Assembly (NCBI RefSeq): GCF_021166475.1
Contig: NZ_JAJOYS010000004.1
Location: 167,698 to 231,697, forward strand
From: Pelagibacterium xiamenense
GTDB taxonomy: Bacteria; Pseudomonadota; Alphaproteobacteria; Rhizobiales; Devosiaceae
Direction of reading: 5' to 3'
Length of the DNA: 64,000 nt
Positions 8,389-16,836 of the stretch are shown here, piece after piece; within the stretch, counting starts at the first letter, position 1, and every line of letters begins with the position of its first letter. A program made the position numbers and the translations under genes. A model generated the notes under the pieces. It was not told the DNA's origin, ran no database searches, and saw only the letters and a program-made list of their open reading frames with translations.

Positions 8389-9085
8389 CTTCACCCTCGA
8401 CGATATCAATGTGAACGCTCGTAATACCAAATCTCGCTAGCATGTCGCCAAACTGGCGCCAGGCCGGTGGAGCGCATAGCACCTTCACAGAAAACTCGTA
8501 GGCCCTCGATAAATGAAGAAGGTAATTTAGATCGTCTTGCAGACTATGAGCGCCGATTTCGTAGCCGGTCAGGTTGGAATGCCCTAGATCCAACTCCTCC
8601 ATAGCTGCCTGATCTGCATATCGAATGTCTCCCGTGTAAAAGTCGATGCCGGTCACGACGAATTCACGCTCTCCAGCAACCAGCCTATGGTGGAGAGCCT
8701 GCAGTCCCGTTGTTGGCAGCTTCACGGTCGATCCGCGCATATAAATCGACGCAAAAAACTCGTCGATTACAAGGTCTTTCCAAAAATTACGGATATTAAT
8801 ATTGTTAAGAAACGTAATTGCCCCAAGATTGTGCGGCGCAATTGGCGTGTTTATATTCTTTACGGTAAATTTTTTCCCATCAATACAATGATAAATATTC
8901 GCAATCAACGACTCATCTGTAACGGAAAAAAATAGATCGTCGACCTCAGTGCCAAACGCATCCGTTATATAAAAATGGTTCATCCTAGATATCGATCCAA
9001 TTGGACCAAATCTATCCTCGATTTTATTCAGGCTCCATCTTTTTGAGGACGGGCCATTTCCAACAATAAGTGCCGCGGGGCTCAT
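8378..9085 (-). CDS. Second, divergent GT42-family sialyltransferase
   Basis: The 235-residue protein (start ATG 9085, AAGGAAG 10 bases upstream) shows the GT42 pattern: VGNGPSS at 8-14, RMNHFY at 34-39, PTTG at 124-127, TGIDFY at 145-150 and AHS with His180 in the position of the CstII catalytic His. An in-frame ATG at 9217 would overlap the divergent methyltransferase start and is less likely. It is far from the first GT42 protein outside these motifs and is AT-rich, so it is probably not a recent duplicate. It should transfer a CMP-activated nonulosonate, perhaps making a different linkage. Confidence 0.82.
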   Translation of the reverse strand: MSPAALIVGNGPSSKRWSLNKIEDRFGPIGSISRMNHFYITDAFGTEVDDLFFSVTDESLIANIYHCIDGKKFTVKNINTPIAPHNLGAITFLNNINIRNFWKDLVIDEFFASIYMRGSTVKLPTTGLQALHHRLVAGEREFVVTGIDFYTGDIRYADQAAMEELDLGHSNLTGYEIGAHSLQDDLNYLLHLSRAYEFSVKVLCAPPAWRQFGDMLARFGITSVHIDIVEGEDAT

Positions 9086-9236
9086 GCAGTCGAGACTTCC
9101 TTGTGGTGCATTATCATCGTAGCTTTTGCCGGTAGCGCTGTCGCTTGACCCGCAGCCCTTTCTATGGAACTTCACCTCATGATGGAACCACCGATTTGTC
9201 TCAATGAATGACTCCACTAAAGGGGAGGGAACTCAC

Positions 9237-10193
9237 TTGATAGCGAAATTGCGTCGTTGGGCCCGCGACGTTCGTGCAAATGCCAAGACTGCCGCACTTC
9301 AAGCACAGAAGTGTTCCGAAAGCCTACGCGCCCTCGAAGCTCGCCTTGTAGAGACAAACGTGATCGTGTCCAGGCAGTCCTCCAAACTCGAGTATGCGAC
9401 CGACCGTGTCGACTATATCGCTAATCGGATCGACAATCGACGGAGCAATTCATCGTCGCCAATAGCGACACACGATGAGATGTCTAGCGCCATTACATCA
9501 GTGTGGAACGACTATGATGACGAAGAATATCGAAAGGATCAGTCTCACTATAGAGGCGTGGGACGCTGGGCGGACGACAAGGCATGGCAAGAGATTGGCC
9601 AAGCGTCCCGCCGAAGAATTGAAATTATACGTAGAATTTTAGATCGAAGCGAACTCCATGATATTAATGTTCTCGAATGGGGGCCTGGGGGTGGCGCTAA
9701 TCTTTTTGCATTTCGGGACATAGCTAGTCGCTACTATGGAATCGACATCTCTCAAAAGAACCTAGACGAATCCACCCGAATGATCAAAGAGGCGGGAAGG
9801 AGCGAAATCTTCAATCCTGTGCTGTTGGAAGGCCATCCGGAATCGATAAGGGATGCGGTACCGCATAAGATCGATGTATTTTTGACAACTTCTGTGTTTC
9901 AGCATTTTCCTAGCCAACAGTACGGGCTTGATGTGCTCAAAACCATTCGAGCGGTAGCATCTGACGACGCCTTCGGATTCATTCATATCCGGTTCGACGA
10001 TGGACGCGAGAAATTTAAGGGCATTGAGCATATTCGGGATTACAAGAAACGACATATTACGGCGAACTCCTATCCGTTGGAGGAGTTCTGGGGCCATTTA
10101 AGTAATGCCGGATTTACCCCTCTAGCGGTGTGCGACATTAGAGCTGCAAATAACTCGGCTGTGTTTTACGCTCGCTGCGCACCCGTGAGCTAA
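9237..10193 (+). CDS. SAM-dependent class I methyltransferase with N-terminal coiled coil
   Basis: A TTG at 9237 is the best start because AGGGGAGGG sits directly upstream with 6-8 bases spacing; an in-frame ATG at 9204 lacks a binding site. The 318-residue product has an N-terminal helical coiled-coil region (residues 1-60). A Rossmann methyltransferase follows with motif I VLEWGPGGGAN and the acidic YYGIDIS loop. The FLTTSVFQHF segment matches the post-I/IV region. Position in the glycan block suggests sugar or glycan-terminus methylation, but small-molecule or lipid acceptors are possible. It ends directly against the convergent transferase gene. Confidence 0.75.
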   Translation: MIAKLRRWARDVRANAKTAALQAQKCSESLRALEARLVETNVIVSRQSSKLEYATDRVDYIANRIDNRRSNSSSPIATHDEMSSAITSVWNDYDDEEYRKDQSHYRGVGRWADDKAWQEIGQASRRRIEIIRRILDRSELHDINVLEWGPGGGANLFAFRDIASRYYGIDISQKNLDESTRMIKEAGRSEIFNPVLLEGHPESIRDAVPHKIDVFLTTSVFQHFPSQQYGLDVLKTIRAVASDDAFGFIHIRFDDGREKFKGIEHIRDYKKRHITANSYPLEEFWGHLSNAGFTPLAVCDIRAANNSAVFYARCAPVS

Positions 10194-11462
10194 TCACACA
10201 AACCGTAATATCTGCGCAATTTTACGGGCAGTTGGTCGCAGGAAGCTTGGTGTAAAGCGATTTCCTGCGCGCAATAAAGCCCGGACGGTTGGCCCAGTGC
10301 CTTGGGCCAGCAAGTCGGCGTAGTTTTCGGGAGGTCTCAACCGTAAGATAGTTTCGGCAAACACCAGTGCCGAAGCAAAATATGCGGTCCTTCTCACCGC
10401 GGCACCGGGGTGCGCGCCGCTGGCGACGAGTTGGCTGGCCCGCTCCACAATCCGCGCATTCGGCGCTTGCGCGTACCCCAGAAAATACGCCGCGACCCAA
10501 TCGGGATCGGGCGCGCCGATCTCGTCCGCCTCCAACTGGTCGAACGTGCGCAACAACCCACTGTCGACAAAGACCTGGTTGCCGTAGCGTTCGTGTACAC
10601 CCATGTCGAGGACGAGCGCCGTCCTGACGCCTGCGGCGACCGATTCGAGGCAGGCGGTCGATGAGACGGTAATGAGCAGGTCGGTATCCGCGAGCGCCTG
10701 GGCAATCGGGGTGTAGCCGATCTCGAAATTTTCCGGAAATGCCATACCCCGAAGCACGTCTTCGGGGTGGTGCTTCATGCGGTGAATTGTATCCTCGCCC
10801 TTCTTGTGCCGGGGCTTGAGAATGACTTTGCGATCCGGGTGGCGCCGTGCGTACGCGATCAGCCGGTCATAAAGATAGCGACGTTCAGCGCGGTCGGCAG
10901 GGATCGTGGGTTGGTCAGCAAAGAGAACCGTTTTTACTGGACCCTGCTTCGGCGTTGCAGCATGCGCAGGCAGGAATGGCAAGCCGTTGAGCATGAGGTT
11001 ACCTGTCGGCAGGCCTAGCCGTGCCGCCACCGCACAGAACCTGTCGTAGTCCTCGCGCGAATTGACCGAGACGATGTCGGCGCCGCAACGGTCGAGATAA
11101 CCCGCGATCTGCTTTTCGATAACGATGCCGACCCAGCAACCGACAGTCACCGGACCACCCTCCGGGGCCGCCCGGTGGAGCTGGTAGATGATTTGCCTGG
11201 TAAAAGGACCGGCGAGCGCGGAGACCGCGACGTCGCTGGCAAGGCACCGTTCGATCATGCGCTCCCAGGTTGTGTATTCGACCGCCTCCACGCCCACCGC
11301 CGCGATCTGTTCTTTCGAAAGCGCATTGCGCACGTCGGGCACGAGAACCGCGCAGTCGAACCCCGCCTTCCGGAATTCCGGCATCAGGCTGGCGCACCAC
11401 TTGAGCTGGGAATCGAACGCCGCGACGAACACCGCCTTTTTTGTGCGGACCGGATCGCTCAT
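10194..11462 (-). CDS. Capsule-type glycosyltransferase (GT-B fold, KpsC/S- or epimerase-like)
   Basis: The 422-residue protein starts at 11462 in an ATGA overlap with the end of the kpsT-like gene. It opens with FVAAFDSQLKWCASLMPEFRKAGFD and has a second Rossmann half with KTVLFADQPTIPADRAERR, VILKPRHKKGED and LITVSSTACLESVAAGVRTALV. This layout resembles capsule and CDP-glycerol/epimerase-fold transferases. It is co-transcribed with the ABC exporter, so it probably builds or primes the exported polymer. The exact family is not recognised. Confidence 0.7.
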   Translation of the reverse strand: MSDPVRTKKAVFVAAFDSQLKWCASLMPEFRKAGFDCAVLVPDVRNALSKEQIAAVGVEAVEYTTWERMIERCLASDVAVSALAGPFTRQIIYQLHRAAPEGGPVTVGCWVGIVIEKQIAGYLDRCGADIVSVNSREDYDRFCAVAARLGLPTGNLMLNGLPFLPAHAATPKQGPVKTVLFADQPTIPADRAERRYLYDRLIAYARRHPDRKVILKPRHKKGEDTIHRMKHHPEDVLRGMAFPENFEIGYTPIAQALADTDLLITVSSTACLESVAAGVRTALVLDMGVHERYGNQVFVDSGLLRTFDQLEADEIGAPDPDWVAAYFLGYAQAPNARIVERASQLVASGAHPGAAVRRTAYFASALVFAETILRLRPPENYADLLAQGTGPTVRALLRAGNRFTPSFLRPTARKIAQILRFV

Positions 11463-12211
11463 TTCCGCGTCTCCATCCACTTCTTGTATTCGGCGTAAAT
11501 CTCGCTCACCGGCCCCATCGCTTTCACCTCGCCTCGATCGAGCCAGAGCAGCGTTTCGGTCCAATCCTCGAGGATACGTTGGGAGTGGCTGGCCATGACG
11601 AGGATGGAAGAGGAGGCGATAAGTTCGGACTGGAGCTTCGATACCGTCTTGTTGACCGAGGCATCGGCCGCGCTGATCCATTCGTCCATCACGAGGATGT
11701 CGCCGCGCACCAGCCGCATCAGGCTCATCACCAGCCGCGAGCGCATGCCGGCGGAATAGGATCGGACGGGAAGTTCGAAATACCCCCCGAGCCCCGAGAG
11801 CTCCTTGACCTCTTCGACATGCCCGGCGATTTTCGACTGCGGTGTGCCCATGTAGAGACATTTGAGTTCGGCGTTGCGGCGGCCCGAAAGGTCGGGCTTG
11901 ATGCCTGAGCCGAGCGCGAATTGCGGGCTGATCCGCCCCTCGATGGTGATCGAACCGCTCTGGACAGCGAGGGCGCCTGCGCACACTTTCAAAAGCGTCG
12001 ATTTGCCCGAGCCGTTAATGCCGATAAGCCCGACGCGGTCACCCGTCTTGAGCGAGAGCGAGATGTTCCTCAAGGCCGTAATTTCGAGGTACCGCTTGCC
12101 GACCAGAATTTGCGCGCCGACAGCGCCCTGCTCGGACGCCTTTTCCGAATTTCCCGTCTTGCGCATGAAATAGCTGACCGAGGCGTTCTCGATCTCGATC
12201 CGGGCGGTCAT
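11459..12211 (-). CDS. ABC exporter ATP-binding protein for polysaccharide (KpsT-like)
   Basis: The 250-residue ATPase has Walker A GINGSGKST, signature SYSAGMRSRL and Walker B DILVMDEWISAAD, the WISAxD form typical of capsule, O-antigen and teichoic-acid exporters. No C-terminal carbohydrate-binding extension is present, as in KpsT rather than Wzt. The start at 12211 overlaps the permease stop (ATGA) and the stop overlaps the next transferase, giving three tightly coupled genes. It should power export of the glycan across the inner membrane. Confidence 0.92.
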   Translation of the reverse strand: MTARIEIENASVSYFMRKTGNSEKASEQGAVGAQILVGKRYLEITALRNISLSLKTGDRVGLIGINGSGKSTLLKVCAGALAVQSGSITIEGRISPQFALGSGIKPDLSGRRNAELKCLYMGTPQSKIAGHVEEVKELSGLGGYFELPVRSYSAGMRSRLVMSLMRLVRGDILVMDEWISAADASVNKTVSKLQSELIASSSILVMASHSQRILEDWTETLLWLDRGEVKAMGPVSEIYAEYKKWMETRK

Positions 12212-12990
12212 TTGATGTTCCTCACAAAGCTGTGCGAACGCGCATAGGTGACAGAACCGACCGTGCACAGCGCCAGCGAAATCAATATGCTCCCGACCCA
12301 GGCGGACGCCTCAAGGGGCATGATGCCGAAGACCTGCCTGCACATACCCATGTAATAGGATACGGGATTGTAATCCGAAAGGAAGGCGCGCACGCCCCCA
12401 CGCTCGGAAGCGACCCAGAAGATCGGCGAGGCGAAGAAGACGAACCGGGTCGCTGTGCGGATCAGGCTCGCAAGATCGGGAAAAAAGATCGTGAGGATGT
12501 TCACCAGATAACCGATCGCGAGCGAGGTGGGAATGATGATTGCAAGGAAAGGGATGAAGAGCGCGAGTTCAAGGCCGAATTTCACAGGGCTCAGAACCAG
12601 CATGGCGGCGAGCAGGAGCGCAAGGTTGATGCTGTATTCGAACAGCCTGTCGATCAAAAGCTTGCCGAAGAGGCCCGCGAGGGTGAGGTTGTTGTGGATG
12701 GCGAATTCGAGCTTTTTCTGGATGACGTCGGTGCTTCCGTTGACCGAATCCTGAATGAAGCCCCAAAGCGTGAACCCCGAGAGCACATAGAGGAAGAAGT
12801 CGGTCAGCGACATGGTGTCCGAGTGCCGAAAGACCAACGCCAGCATCGCAGTGAAGATCAGCGTCGAGGCCGGAATCCACAGCAAACCCAGCCGCGCGCC
12901 CTGATATTGGGACTTGGCTTCGAGATAGCTGATGTGCATAAACCGCACGAATGTCGAAAGAAATGGCCGTATGCGGCGCCACAGAATCAT
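12208..12990 (-). CDS. ABC-2 type polysaccharide export permease (KpsM-like)
   Basis: The 260-residue protein has about six membrane helices, with an amphipathic N terminus (FVRFMHISYLEAKSQYQG) and RLGLLWIPAS, the usual ABC-2 entry motif. The conserved NPVSYYMGMCR loop lies before the last helices. It is the first gene of the coupled permease-ATPase-transferase set and faces a GT4 gene across a 105-bp divergent gap. No outer-membrane export genes (KpsD/KpsE) are seen in the window. Confidence 0.92.
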   Translation of the reverse strand: MILWRRIRPFLSTFVRFMHISYLEAKSQYQGARLGLLWIPASTLIFTAMLALVFRHSDTMSLTDFFLYVLSGFTLWGFIQDSVNGSTDVIQKKLEFAIHNNLTLAGLFGKLLIDRLFEYSINLALLLAAMLVLSPVKFGLELALFIPFLAIIIPTSLAIGYLVNILTIFFPDLASLIRTATRFVFFASPIFWVASERGGVRAFLSDYNPVSYYMGMCRQVFGIMPLEASAWVGSILISLALCTVGSVTYARSHSFVRNIK

Positions 12991-13095
12991 TGATGTCCAA
13001 CTGCCGATAGTCTGTTCGCGGCGTGGTTTAGCCTATCGCGCGGCAAACGCAAACTCTCGCGCGCCAATGCCAGTGCCAGAGATTGACGCTGCGAC

Positions 13096-14343
13096 ATGAT
13101 CGTCTGGCTGATCCGCGATCTCGAACCCATCCCCTCCGAGCCCGGAAACCGGCGCCTGATGCGCATGGGTATGCTTGCGCAGGCGCTTGCCGGTGCGGGG
13201 CATACGACCCGCTGGATTACCTCGAGTTTCGATCATTACCAGAAGCGGCAGCGCGCTCCGCGCGCGCAGGAGATCGTGCCGCAGCCTGGTCTGACGATCA
13301 CCGTGCTGCCCGGCCCGGGCTACCGCAAGAACCTCAGCCTCGGCCGTATCCGGCACAATCGTGTCTTTGCCAAGGCGTTCGCGCGATTTGCCAAAACCAC
13401 CTCCGAACGCCCCGATATCATCGTGACCGATATCCCGACGACCGAAGCCGCCGCCAGTGCTGTTGCCTTTGGCAAGACGAACGGCATCCCCACGGTCCTT
13501 TCGATCCGCGATCTATGGCCGGATTTCTTTACCGATCATCTGCCCGCCCTCCTGCGTCCCCTCGCGCGGCTGGCCCTCGTTCCGCTTGAGAGGCAGGCGC
13601 GGTTTGCCTGCGCCAACGCGACGTCGCTCGTCGGCATTTCGCCGGCCTATCTCGAATGGGGCCGGAAAAAGGGCGCGCGCGCGCCAGCGCCGACCGACCG
13701 GATTTTTCCGCTCGGTTATGCGCCCCGCCCCGCCCCCCAGAACGCGGTCGCCCGCTCCATCCTCGATCGGATTGGTGTCCGGCCCGACGCCAGGGTTGTC
13801 GCGTTTATCGGATCGTGGGGCCACACCTACGACCTGCCGCTCGTGCTCGAAACCGCGCGAACCCTCTCGGACCGCAGCGATATCCAGTTCGTCATCGCCG
13901 GCGACGGCCCGCAGGCCAGCGCCCTTGTGCCGCATTTCGCCGAACTCCCGAACGTCCGCCTGCCCGGCTGGCTCGACGCCGACGACATCGCCATCGTCCT
14001 GCGCCGCGCCGATATCGGGCTCTTGCCCTACCGTGCCGATGCACCCCAGGGGCTGCCCAACAAGGCGTTCGAATATCTTGCCTACGGCGCCTACCAGATC
14101 GCGACGATCGCCGGAGAGCTCGAGCCGTTCTACAGGGAAACCGCAGCCGGACGCGCCTTGGCGCAGCCGGACGCCGAAGCGCTTGCTGCGGCCATCGTCT
14201 CCGCTCTGTCGGACCCGGAAATCACCTCGTCACGAGCGACGAGGGTCGCCTATTTCGGCAACCACTTCGACGCCGGACGCGTTTATAGCCAAATGGTGGA
14301 CCACATCGTGGCAATGGCGGCATCCGGGCCGTCAAACCGCTAG
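13096..14343 (+). CDS. GT4-family glycosyltransferase (WbuB-like)
   Basis: The 415-residue GT-B enzyme has an N-terminal acceptor half (WLIRDLEPIPSEPGNRR, then PDIIVTDIPTTEAA and SIRDLWPD, typical of WbuB/fucosyltransferase-like members). The donor half has VVAFIGSWGHTYDLP, FVIAGDGPQ and GLLPYRADAPQGLPNKAFEYLAYG, with the E-x7-E Glu residues. It is followed by the polyprenyl-phosphate transferase and probably adds the second sugar of the repeat. The donor sugar is unknown. Confidence 0.85.
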   Translation: MIVWLIRDLEPIPSEPGNRRLMRMGMLAQALAGAGHTTRWITSSFDHYQKRQRAPRAQEIVPQPGLTITVLPGPGYRKNLSLGRIRHNRVFAKAFARFAKTTSERPDIIVTDIPTTEAAASAVAFGKTNGIPTVLSIRDLWPDFFTDHLPALLRPLARLALVPLERQARFACANATSLVGISPAYLEWGRKKGARAPAPTDRIFPLGYAPRPAPQNAVARSILDRIGVRPDARVVAFIGSWGHTYDLPLVLETARTLSDRSDIQFVIAGDGPQASALVPHFAELPNVRLPGWLDADDIAIVLRRADIGLLPYRADAPQGLPNKAFEYLAYGAYQIATIAGELEPFYRETAAGRALAQPDAEALAAAIVSALSDPEITSSRATRVAYFGNHFDAGRVYSQMVDHIVAMAASGPSNR

Positions 14344-14439
14344 GATCGGCAGAAAACCGGCAAATCTGCTTGCGCTTGTGGTTTTCCCGGCCTATCGAAC
14401 GGATGCGGCAAAACTGACCCTGGCGAAGGAAGCCGATCG

Positions 14440-15822
14440 TTGAGCACACCGGAGCGCAAGTCCACCGAGGCCTCCCCTGCCCGGCCGCTGCCCAACCGGC
14501 ACAGGCCCGCGCGCAATGGCGCCAGCCGCCGCAGGGGACCCGAGGTCTACCGGCTCGATCTTCTCAACGTTGTCGAGCGCGGCGCCAGTGTCCGCCGTCA
14601 CAGGTTTCTCACAGATCTCCGCCGCCTTCTCGTACCGGCAGCCGTTTCAGGCGCCGTTCAGTGCGCGATCTATGCGAGTTTCATTCTGCGGGCCAACCGC
14701 AGCGACTGGCATAACCTCGCCATTGTCTGCGCCGTACTTTTTGTCATGCCCTTCGTGGTCGCGGGTGTCCTTGCGATGCTGCGGCGCAAGGATTTCCCTT
14801 TCACCGCATCGGCATTCATCACACTGATCGTTTATAATTTCGGCGTCGTCGCACTGTCCGCGCTGCGTGTGCCGGTGAGTTACACCGGCCTGCTCTGGGC
14901 CGCACCGTTTGCAATCGTCGGCATGGTGCTCGCGGCGGCCCGGCTGCGGCGCGCGCATCACGAGCGTATTGCGATCCTCGATTTCCCAGGCGTCAAAGAC
15001 GCCTGCGCCCTGCTCGGCGGCAAGATCACCGTCATCAAGGACAAAGCCACCGATATCGCGGATTTCGACCGCATCCTGATCGACGGTGCGACCCATCACA
15101 GCGCCGAATGGACCGCCTTTCTGACCCGCGCCTACATGCGGGGCGCCGAGGTCAGCCCGTGGATCAGCGTGCTCGAACAAAAGCAGGGCCGGGTCAACAT
15201 CGACCATTTCGATCTCACCCACCTCGCCTATTCCCCAAGCCAGATCTATTACGCCAAGGCCAAGCGCCTGCTCGATCTGCTGCTGATCGTGGTGACACTG
15301 CCCATCGTTGCGCCTGTAGGCGCGCTGGTCTGGCTCTATATCCGCCTCGTTGACGGCGGCCCCAGCCTGTTCATCCAGACCCGGCGCGGCTATGGCGGGC
15401 GGAATTTCCGCATGCTCAAGTTCCGCACGATGCGCAAGGGCACCCATGGCGGCGCCACCGGCAGCGAGGACAAGCGCATCCTCCCCGGCTGCCGCTTCCT
15501 GCGCCGCTTCCGCATCGACGAACTTCCCCAGCTCATCAACATCTGGCGCGGTGAAATGAGCTGGATCGGCCCCCGCCCCGTTTCGCTCGAAATCGCCCGC
15601 GAATGCGAACGCCTCACCGCAGTCTATACCAATCGCTACCTCGTATTGCCCGGCATTACCGGCTGGGCGCAGGTCACCTATGGCTATGCGGGTTCAAGCC
15701 AGGAAGAGCTCGAAAAACTCGGCTACGACCTCTACTATCTCAAAAACATCTCGCTCGATCTCGATCTCGAGATCACCTTGCGGACGATTCAGACGCTGCT
15801 GACCCGAAAAGGCGCGCGCTGA
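14440..15822 (+). CDS. Polyprenyl-phosphate sugar-1-phosphate transferase (WbaP/WcaJ class)
   Basis: The start is a TTG at 14440 with AAGGAAG six bases upstream. The 460-residue protein has an Arg-rich tail, about four membrane helices (65-165), a soluble linker domain and a further helix at about 280. The bacterial sugar-transferase domain then follows with RRGYGGRNFRMLKFRTMRK, RFRIDELPQLIN and WIGPRPVS, ending in the GITGWAQV motif. It attaches the first sugar phosphate to undecaprenyl phosphate. Together with the GT4 gene upstream it forms the initiation part of the locus. Confidence 0.93.
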   Translation: MSTPERKSTEASPARPLPNRHRPARNGASRRRGPEVYRLDLLNVVERGASVRRHRFLTDLRRLLVPAAVSGAVQCAIYASFILRANRSDWHNLAIVCAVLFVMPFVVAGVLAMLRRKDFPFTASAFITLIVYNFGVVALSALRVPVSYTGLLWAAPFAIVGMVLAAARLRRAHHERIAILDFPGVKDACALLGGKITVIKDKATDIADFDRILIDGATHHSAEWTAFLTRAYMRGAEVSPWISVLEQKQGRVNIDHFDLTHLAYSPSQIYYAKAKRLLDLLLIVVTLPIVAPVGALVWLYIRLVDGGPSLFIQTRRGYGGRNFRMLKFRTMRKGTHGGATGSEDKRILPGCRFLRRFRIDELPQLINIWRGEMSWIGPRPVSLEIARECERLTAVYTNRYLVLPGITGWAQVTYGYAGSSQEELEKLGYDLYYLKNISLDLDLEITLRTIQTLLTRKGAR

Positions 15823-15907
15823 CCGCCCCGGATCTCCCCCGCCCCTTGCCCGAACCACCCCTGCCCCGCTACAAACATATTAGTCACATCGAGGGAGGAC
15901 CACACGC

Positions 15908-16804
15908 ATGCCCAAGCGCATTATATTCACCGGCGGCAGCGGCAAGGCGGGGCGGCACGTGATGCCCTATCTGCTCGAACGCGGCTATGAGGTGCTCAAT
16001 CTCGACCTCAAGCCGCTCGATCATCCCGGCGTCAACACCATCCAGGTCGACCTGACCGACGCCGGGCAGGTCTTTAACGCGCTCTCGATGCATTTCGATT
16101 TCGACGGGCTGACAACCGGCAGCGGTCCCGCGCCCGTCGACGCGGTCGTCCATTTCGCCGCCATCCCGCGTATTCTGATCAAGCCCGACAACGCCACTTT
16201 CACCGAAAACGTCGCCTCGACCTACAACGTCATCGAAGCGGCGATGAAGCTCGGCGTCAGAAAGGTCGTCATCGCCTCGAGCGAAACCACCTATGGCGTG
16301 TGCTTTGCCGAAGGCGACAAGGATTTCGCGCAATTCCCCCTCGAGGAAGACTACGACGTCGACCCCATGGACTCCTACGGCCTCTCCAAGGTCTGCAACG
16401 AAAAGACCGCCCGCGCCTTTGCCATGCGGTTCGGGGCCGATATCTACGCGCTCAGGATCGGCAACGTCATCGAGCCGCACGAATACGAGCGCTTCCCCGG
16501 CTTCATCGCCAACCCCGCCTCGCGCAAGCGCAACGCCTGGAGCTATATCGACGCGCGCGACCTCGGCCAGATCGTCGATCTGTGCATCAAGAAGGACGGG
16601 CTGGGCTTCGAGGTCTTCAACGCCGTCAACGACGAGATCACCGCCACCGAACCCACCGCGCAATTCCTCGCCAAGTGGGCTCCGAACACGCCCATCGCCC
16701 GTGAGCTCGATACCTTCGAAGCGCCGATCTCGAACCGGAAAATCCGCGAGGTTCTCGGCTTTTCCGAAGCGCACAACTGGCGGCAATACGTGAAGCTCGA
16801 CTAG
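15908..16804 (+). CDS. Extended SDR NAD(P)-dependent epimerase/dehydratase
   Basis: The 298-residue protein begins with the nucleotide-binding FTGGSGKAGRH and has VDAVVHFAA. The catalytic pattern is Ser at IASSETTYG with YGLSK as Tyr-xxx-Lys. GGAGG stands just upstream of the ATG. It could be a nucleotide-sugar or uronate dehydrogenase/epimerase. Its position after the sugar transferase links it loosely to the glycan locus, but an 85-bp gap with its own binding site means it could be independent. Confidence 0.8.
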   Translation: MPKRIIFTGGSGKAGRHVMPYLLERGYEVLNLDLKPLDHPGVNTIQVDLTDAGQVFNALSMHFDFDGLTTGSGPAPVDAVVHFAAIPRILIKPDNATFTENVASTYNVIEAAMKLGVRKVVIASSETTYGVCFAEGDKDFAQFPLEEDYDVDPMDSYGLSKVCNEKTARAFAMRFGADIYALRIGNVIEPHEYERFPGFIANPASRKRNAWSYIDARDLGQIVDLCIKKDGLGFEVFNAVNDEITATEPTAQFLAKWAPNTPIARELDTFEAPISNRKIREVLGFSEAHNWRQYVKLD

Positions 16805-16836
16805 CCGGGGGCGCGGGAGCGTGTCCCGGCACCCCC

